11,261 bases of DNA from Larix sibirica (lineage: Eukaryota; Streptophyta; Pinopsida; Pinales; Pinaceae): positions 53,017 through 64,277 of the forward strand of contig NWUY0300030658.1 of NCBI GenBank assembly GCA_004151065.3, given 5' to 3'. Both the position numbers and the translations under genes were made by a program. This document shows, piece by piece, positions 8,178-11,261 of this stretch; position 1 is the stretch's first letter; every line of letters begins with the position of its first letter. Under the pieces are notes generated by a model, which was not told the origin of the DNA, searched no databases, and saw only the letters and a list, made by a program, of their open reading frames with translations.

Positions 8178-9386
8178 CTAGGGACTGCCATCCAAAGTGC
8201 TTGCTTCTTCATTCTGAGAGCTCAGCTTATCTTCAATAATACGAAAGCTTCTAAATAAGTCATCATCCCACTCTTGGGGATGGAGCTTTGGTGTCAACGA
8301 TTCAATTTTGCGCCTGGGGAAGGCATCCTCTTCGGTCTTTCGAACTCGTTTGAAGTGCAATGAGTCGATGGTGGACGGAATGGGAAAGGTGGCTTGAGGA
8401 GGAGAGATTCCCGAAGTGGCACCTGATGCAAGAAGGACCAACCTAGAAGGAGTGTCCCTAGCGAAGACGGAGACCTCAGCAACAGCATCCACCATATCAT
8501 TCGAAACTAGAGGGGCTTCGGTAGAAGAGGAGACGACTCCAGGATGAGTGACTCCTGCCTTGTCAGTGTCATAATATAATTTGTTGGGTTCAGCTTGAAC
8601 TAAGCTCCTGCAAGGTAATGTGCACCTTTCTAGAGAATATTTACCACCAGCAAGACTGGTGTCCAAATTTGCAAGTTTTTCATCCAGGTGAACCAAGATA
8701 GCCTTGATGTCCAGAATGGAGGACTTGGCAGACTTCCAATTAACCAACATCCCCTCGACCAGGGATCCCATCATATTTTTTATTAGCCAGTAATAGTTAA
8801 TATGGTTTCCTTGATTGCATGTGGCTGGAATATCTGCTACTCGACTAGATTCCCAGTCACTGATTAACAAGCGAACAAGAACTGAGACGTTGTTGTCATA
8901 ACCGCAAATGGCCATCTTATTCCTGCTCATAGAAGCAGAATCACGACCTGCACCATGACCGGCTCCACGCCTGGAGGTTCCACGTGGACGAGTCATGGTA
9001 GAAAAACCAAGCTCCCAGGCACTGAGAATGCAAGCTGAGCAATACACAACAAAACAATTCATAGCAGAGTCCAGCATAAGATTGCAAATGAGGGTGGTGT
9101 GAGGGCTTTCCATATTATCTCGTGACGAGGAGAAGGGACTCGGGAAATCCACACGCGGGAGATTCATGAGCCAACTACTCCAGTTAATACGAAGGGACCC
9201 AGAGAGTCGAGTCTTGCACCGACATATTAACTGTTGCATCATTGTCATTAATCCTTGCGCCCTCCCCATTACCATTTCCGCTCGAGTGCCTGCCATCTTA
9301 TCTAGGAGGGGACTGTTGTAGTGTGCCGCCGCCACGAGGATAATCTGGGCTGCCATCTGTGGTGTGAATGGGAGAGACACCCGCAT
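8178..9386 (-). CDS. Uncharacterised 402-residue protein
   Basis: This is the only long intact reading frame in the window. 402 codons without a stop is far beyond chance in AT-rich DNA, and the region is visibly GC-richer than both flanks. I do not recognise the family. Residues 1-130 are rich in Met, Leu, Ser and Cys, with a hydrophobic run at about 98-128. A basic Arg/Gly patch follows at 132-149 (RPRGTSRRGAGHGAGR), then a possible amphipathic helix at about 205-245. The tail is hydrophilic, with basic clusters near 345-360 (FKRVRK, PRRK; possible nuclear signals) and an acidic end. The start at 9386 is the most upstream ATG; Met131 (8994-8996), just before the basic patch, is a plausible alternative. 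It may be an accessory protein of the surrounding candidate transposon, a gag-like protein or an orphan gene. Confidence 0.6.
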   Translation of the reverse strand: MRVSLPFTPQMAAQIILVAAAHYNSPLLDKMAGTRAEMVMGRAQGLMTMMQQLICRCKTRLSGSLRINWSSWLMNLPRVDFPSPFSSSRDNMESPHTTLICNLMLDSAMNCFVVYCSACILSAWELGFSTMTRPRGTSRRGAGHGAGRDSASMSRNKMAICGYDNNVSVLVRLLISDWESSRVADIPATCNQGNHINYYWLIKNMMGSLVEGMLVNWKSAKSSILDIKAILVHLDEKLANLDTSLAGGKYSLERCTLPCRSLVQAEPNKLYYDTDKAGVTHPGVVSSSTEAPLVSNDMVDAVAEVSVFARDTPSRLVLLASGATSGISPPQATFPIPSTIDSLHFKRVRKTEEDAFPRRKIESLTPKLHPQEWDDDLFRSFRIIEDKLSSQNEEASTLDGSP

Positions 9387-9814
9387 CCGGGGTTGCTTTT
9401 AATTCCATTAATCATCATAAAATGAAACAATTTTATAATAATACTAATATTTGAATTTAATTATTGCATTTGGATATAATGATTGTATTAATGTTTTATA
9501 CCATCGGATTACACATTTGTTCATTGTAATATTTAATCGTCCATATATTTAATCAACAATGTGACATTTTACAACATTGGATAATGCAATATAATAAGAA
9601 ATCCATTTTATTATATACGAATAAGAGACACTTCATTATGCAAAATGGGATAGCAAAAACGTCCATAATAATCAACATGTCAATATGTAATTGTTATACT
9701 TATTGGTAACCAATTGGGACAAGATGTCCAGTACATTAAACAAAATGTAAGATTTCACAGACAACCATTTTAAAACATACAACTTGCATTATATCCAATT
9801 ATATATATTGATCA
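9387..9814. other. AT-rich spacer between the two minus-strand genes
   Basis: No coding sequence. It separates the stop of the multi-exon pseudogene (9815) from the start of the 402-codon ORF and would hold the promoter of the latter. Composition changes sharply at about 9400. The sequence is too AT-rich for any TATA match to be meaningful. Confidence 0.4.
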
Positions 9815-11060
9815 TCATTTTTCACTTGAACTGTTGTCAATGCTCGAGCTACTTGCATGGCGCATTATTTCTTCATCACTTGCAAATGATATTATACTTA
9901 GGTTAATTGGATGAATGTTTTGTTGATTGGATCGATTTTGTTGCTCCTCGTCATGTTCCACTTCCATCTACAAACATAAAAATAAAGTGTAATGAGTGTA
10001 TCTACATTGGTGGGAATAATGCAAAAAGAAATCATATACATGATTATGAAAATTGAAAAGAATACCATGGCAAGAAGTGATTCATAAATGATGATGCATT
10101 CTTTCGAATCCATTCATCATGTCGTCTCTCGACAACTCTTATGTTGGCTCCACTCCATACTTTGTTTCCTACAAATTTTGAATGTCTCGACAAATCATAG
10201 ATTCAATAAAATGTCTCTTGTTGTTCTATTAATTATAAAATTAGGGAGGTAAAACAACATAGCTACTTACAAATTGAACAATTAACTCTTGATACCACAA
10301 CATATACTCACATCCCATACTTAACCCAGTGTCAATCAATTCATTGGATGGATTTTCTTTGCATTTTAGCACCTATTAGAAGACATCCAAGGATGAGTGT
10401 AAAATAATTAAAATATAAAGATCAAGACAAAAATGAAATTTTGAGTAAGGAAAACACAAGTGCTCACAAACTTTGAGATCAACCCTTTCTTCCTTGTTGT
10501 CTTGTCGTATGTGTTGAATGGGTTCATTTTTGTTTTCTTTTATCGAATAAAACAATTGAAAGTTAATATTTCATGCAATATTAAACTCCATGTACATAAA
10601 AGAAAAAATCTAAGATTACATACATTTGATGCATGTTGTTGTTGAGATGGATCCTCTTGTGATGCAATTATGTTCATTTCTTTAACCATCTTCTTGTACA
10701 CATTTTTGGACATCCCTATCTAAATTTTTCACATATCACCTCATTCCTCCTCTGGGATTTTCATAATCTTCCTAAAAAATGAAAAAAAAAAAACAAGATT
10801 TTATATTGATATGAAAGTAAATATATATAGCCAAAATATTAATTTAATAATTTTTTGCAGTAGTATATACATATTAGAAAAAAAAACATGTCTAGCAATA
10901 ATAATTTTTAAATGATTATTTTGTTTATATGTTTCGATATTGCAAGCATGACAAGTCTCATTGACCATTTCTTTGGAAACACTTCATGCAATTTATGTAT
11001 AACATGATTCTTGGACTCATTGGATTGATTTTTGTATTGTAAGTGGAAAGTACGTCTATA
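9815..11060 (-). pseudogene. Multi-exon pseudogene, unknown or transposase-like
   Basis: Minus-strand exons are bounded by canonical GT-AG sites. Exon 2 is 10624-10771, ending ..QQQHASN|GTATGT. Exon 3 is 10468-10536 (23 codons, ..KGLISKF|GTGAGC). Exon 4 is 10271-10372 (34 codons, ..WYQELIVQF|GTAAGT). Exon 5 is about 10066-10168, ending ..ESLLAM|GTATTC. Exon 6 is 9815-9967, MEVEHDEEQQ.. to ..NSSSEK and a stop. Introns are 87, 95, 102 and 98 bp with T-rich acceptors, all apparently phase 0. An upstream open block (10911-11060) may be another exon (..HKLHEVFPKKWSMRLVMLA..) but has no clear donor. Stops at 10741-10743, 10729-10731 and 10720-10722 precede ATG 10711-10713; exon 5 has a stop and apparently one frameshift. 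I do not recognise the product firmly. The E-E-W-like, lysine-rich part faintly recalls plant Ptta/En/Spm transposase proteins. Confidence 0.55.
10911..11060 (-). pseudogene. Open block, possible first exon of the pseudogene
   Basis: Fifty codons are open from the N at 11061 to a TAA at 10908-10910. The product has a charged, helix-like composition (..NESKNHVIHKLHEVFPKKW..). No GT donor lies before the stop; the nearest candidates (about 10889 and 10870) are beyond it. The frame is offset by one base from the protease frame that ends at the N, so the two are not one protein. Confidence 0.35.
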
Positions 11061-11061
11061 N
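11061..11061. other. Undetermined base at a content boundary
   Basis: The only N in the window. To its right is intact Ty1/copia protease coding sequence, which stops immediately at the N. To its left the sequence is AT-rich and in a different frame with different content. This may be a collapsed assembly gap or a chimeric contig join. Confidence 0.9.
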
Positions 11062-11261
11062 AGAGTTGTCTCCCAGGACAATCTCAAGATCTATCCCATC
11101 CTCTGCTAGGTCAGAAAAATATCCTCGAATGCCCGTCATATGACTAGAGGCTCCACTGTCTATGTACCACACACTATAAGTGGAGGCCATCAATGATTGA
11201 CAGGTATGGAGAGCCATCTCCCTGTCAATCCCATCGGTAGCATACTCATCAATATCCATAG
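11062..11261 (-). CDS. Ty1/copia aspartic protease, partial
   Basis: The minus-strand frame is uninterrupted from the window edge (first ATG 11257-11259) to the N at 11061. It reads ..CQSLMASTYSVWYIDSGASSHMTG.. and ..YFSDLAEDGIDLEIVLGDNS. WYIDSGASxHMTG is the active-site signature of plant Ty1/copia proteases, which cut the gag-pol polyprotein; the catalytic Asp is GAC at 11158-11160, with Ser and Gly following. The later V-x-L-G-D is the next conserved strand. Gag should lie to the right, outside the window, and integrase should follow to the left but does not. The frame is clean, so this element is younger than the copia relic at 3995-5268 and appears to be of a different lineage. In the window it is truncated at both sides. 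Confidence 0.85.

Noticed and set aside
8294-8500. Second minus-strand frame inside the 402-codon ORF
   Set aside because: A shadow frame of the longer ORF without independent start context or features.
9314-9323. TTGTAGTG as the opposite CACTA terminus
   Set aside because: Only the CACTAC core and one further A match the end at 7196; the following bases differ, and it lies inside the 402-codon frame.

Overview
The window looks like nuclear intergenic DNA of a land plant, most likely a seed plant with a large repeat-rich genome. It is AT-rich and its genes are sparse. It holds broken Ty1/copia retrotransposon pieces, GT-AG introns of about 90-100 bp with T-rich 3' ends, and paired repeats whose differences are largely CpG to TpG/CpA, as expected of methylated plant DNA. 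A gymnosperm is plausible from this character, but nothing in the sequence proves the lineage. I see no bacterial operons, rRNA, tRNA or CRISPR array.

Layout. 1-1432 is mostly non-coding, with one weak exon candidate on the minus strand (586-717). 1433-2457 is an old head-to-tail duplication of a 508-515 bp unit. 2458-3240 is AT-rich with small direct repeats. 3995-5268 is a decayed minus-strand Ty1/copia pol fragment: the protease-to-integrase linker, the zinc-binding pre-integrase domain, the integrase core and the start of its C-terminal part. It carries many stops and frameshifts, and two of the three integrase catalytic residues are lost. 5269-7159 has no recognisable gene but contains a 36-bp alternating purine/pyrimidine tract.

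The right third is the most interesting part. At 7196 there is a CACTA-like end (CACTACGAGGAAAAC) beside a perfect hairpin. It is followed by small AAACCTCCAC repeats and then by a degenerate array of about sixteen 23-28 bp units with a palindromic CACTRGTG core (7384-7798). Next comes an intact, GC-richer 402-codon minus-strand ORF of unknown function (8178-9386), then a minus-strand multi-exon pseudogene (9815-11060) whose introns appear to be all phase 0. One reading is that 7196-11060 is the 3' part of an unusual or degenerate CACTA (En/Spm-like) DNA transposon. In that reading both genes point toward the 7196 end and the array is its subterminal repeat block. The opposite terminus is not in the window, so this remains a hypothesis.

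At position 11061 a single undetermined base separates that region from an in-frame Ty1/copia protease fragment (11062-11261, minus strand, intact DSG active site). This element is distinct from the one at 4-5 kb. The abrupt change of content at the N could be a contig join.
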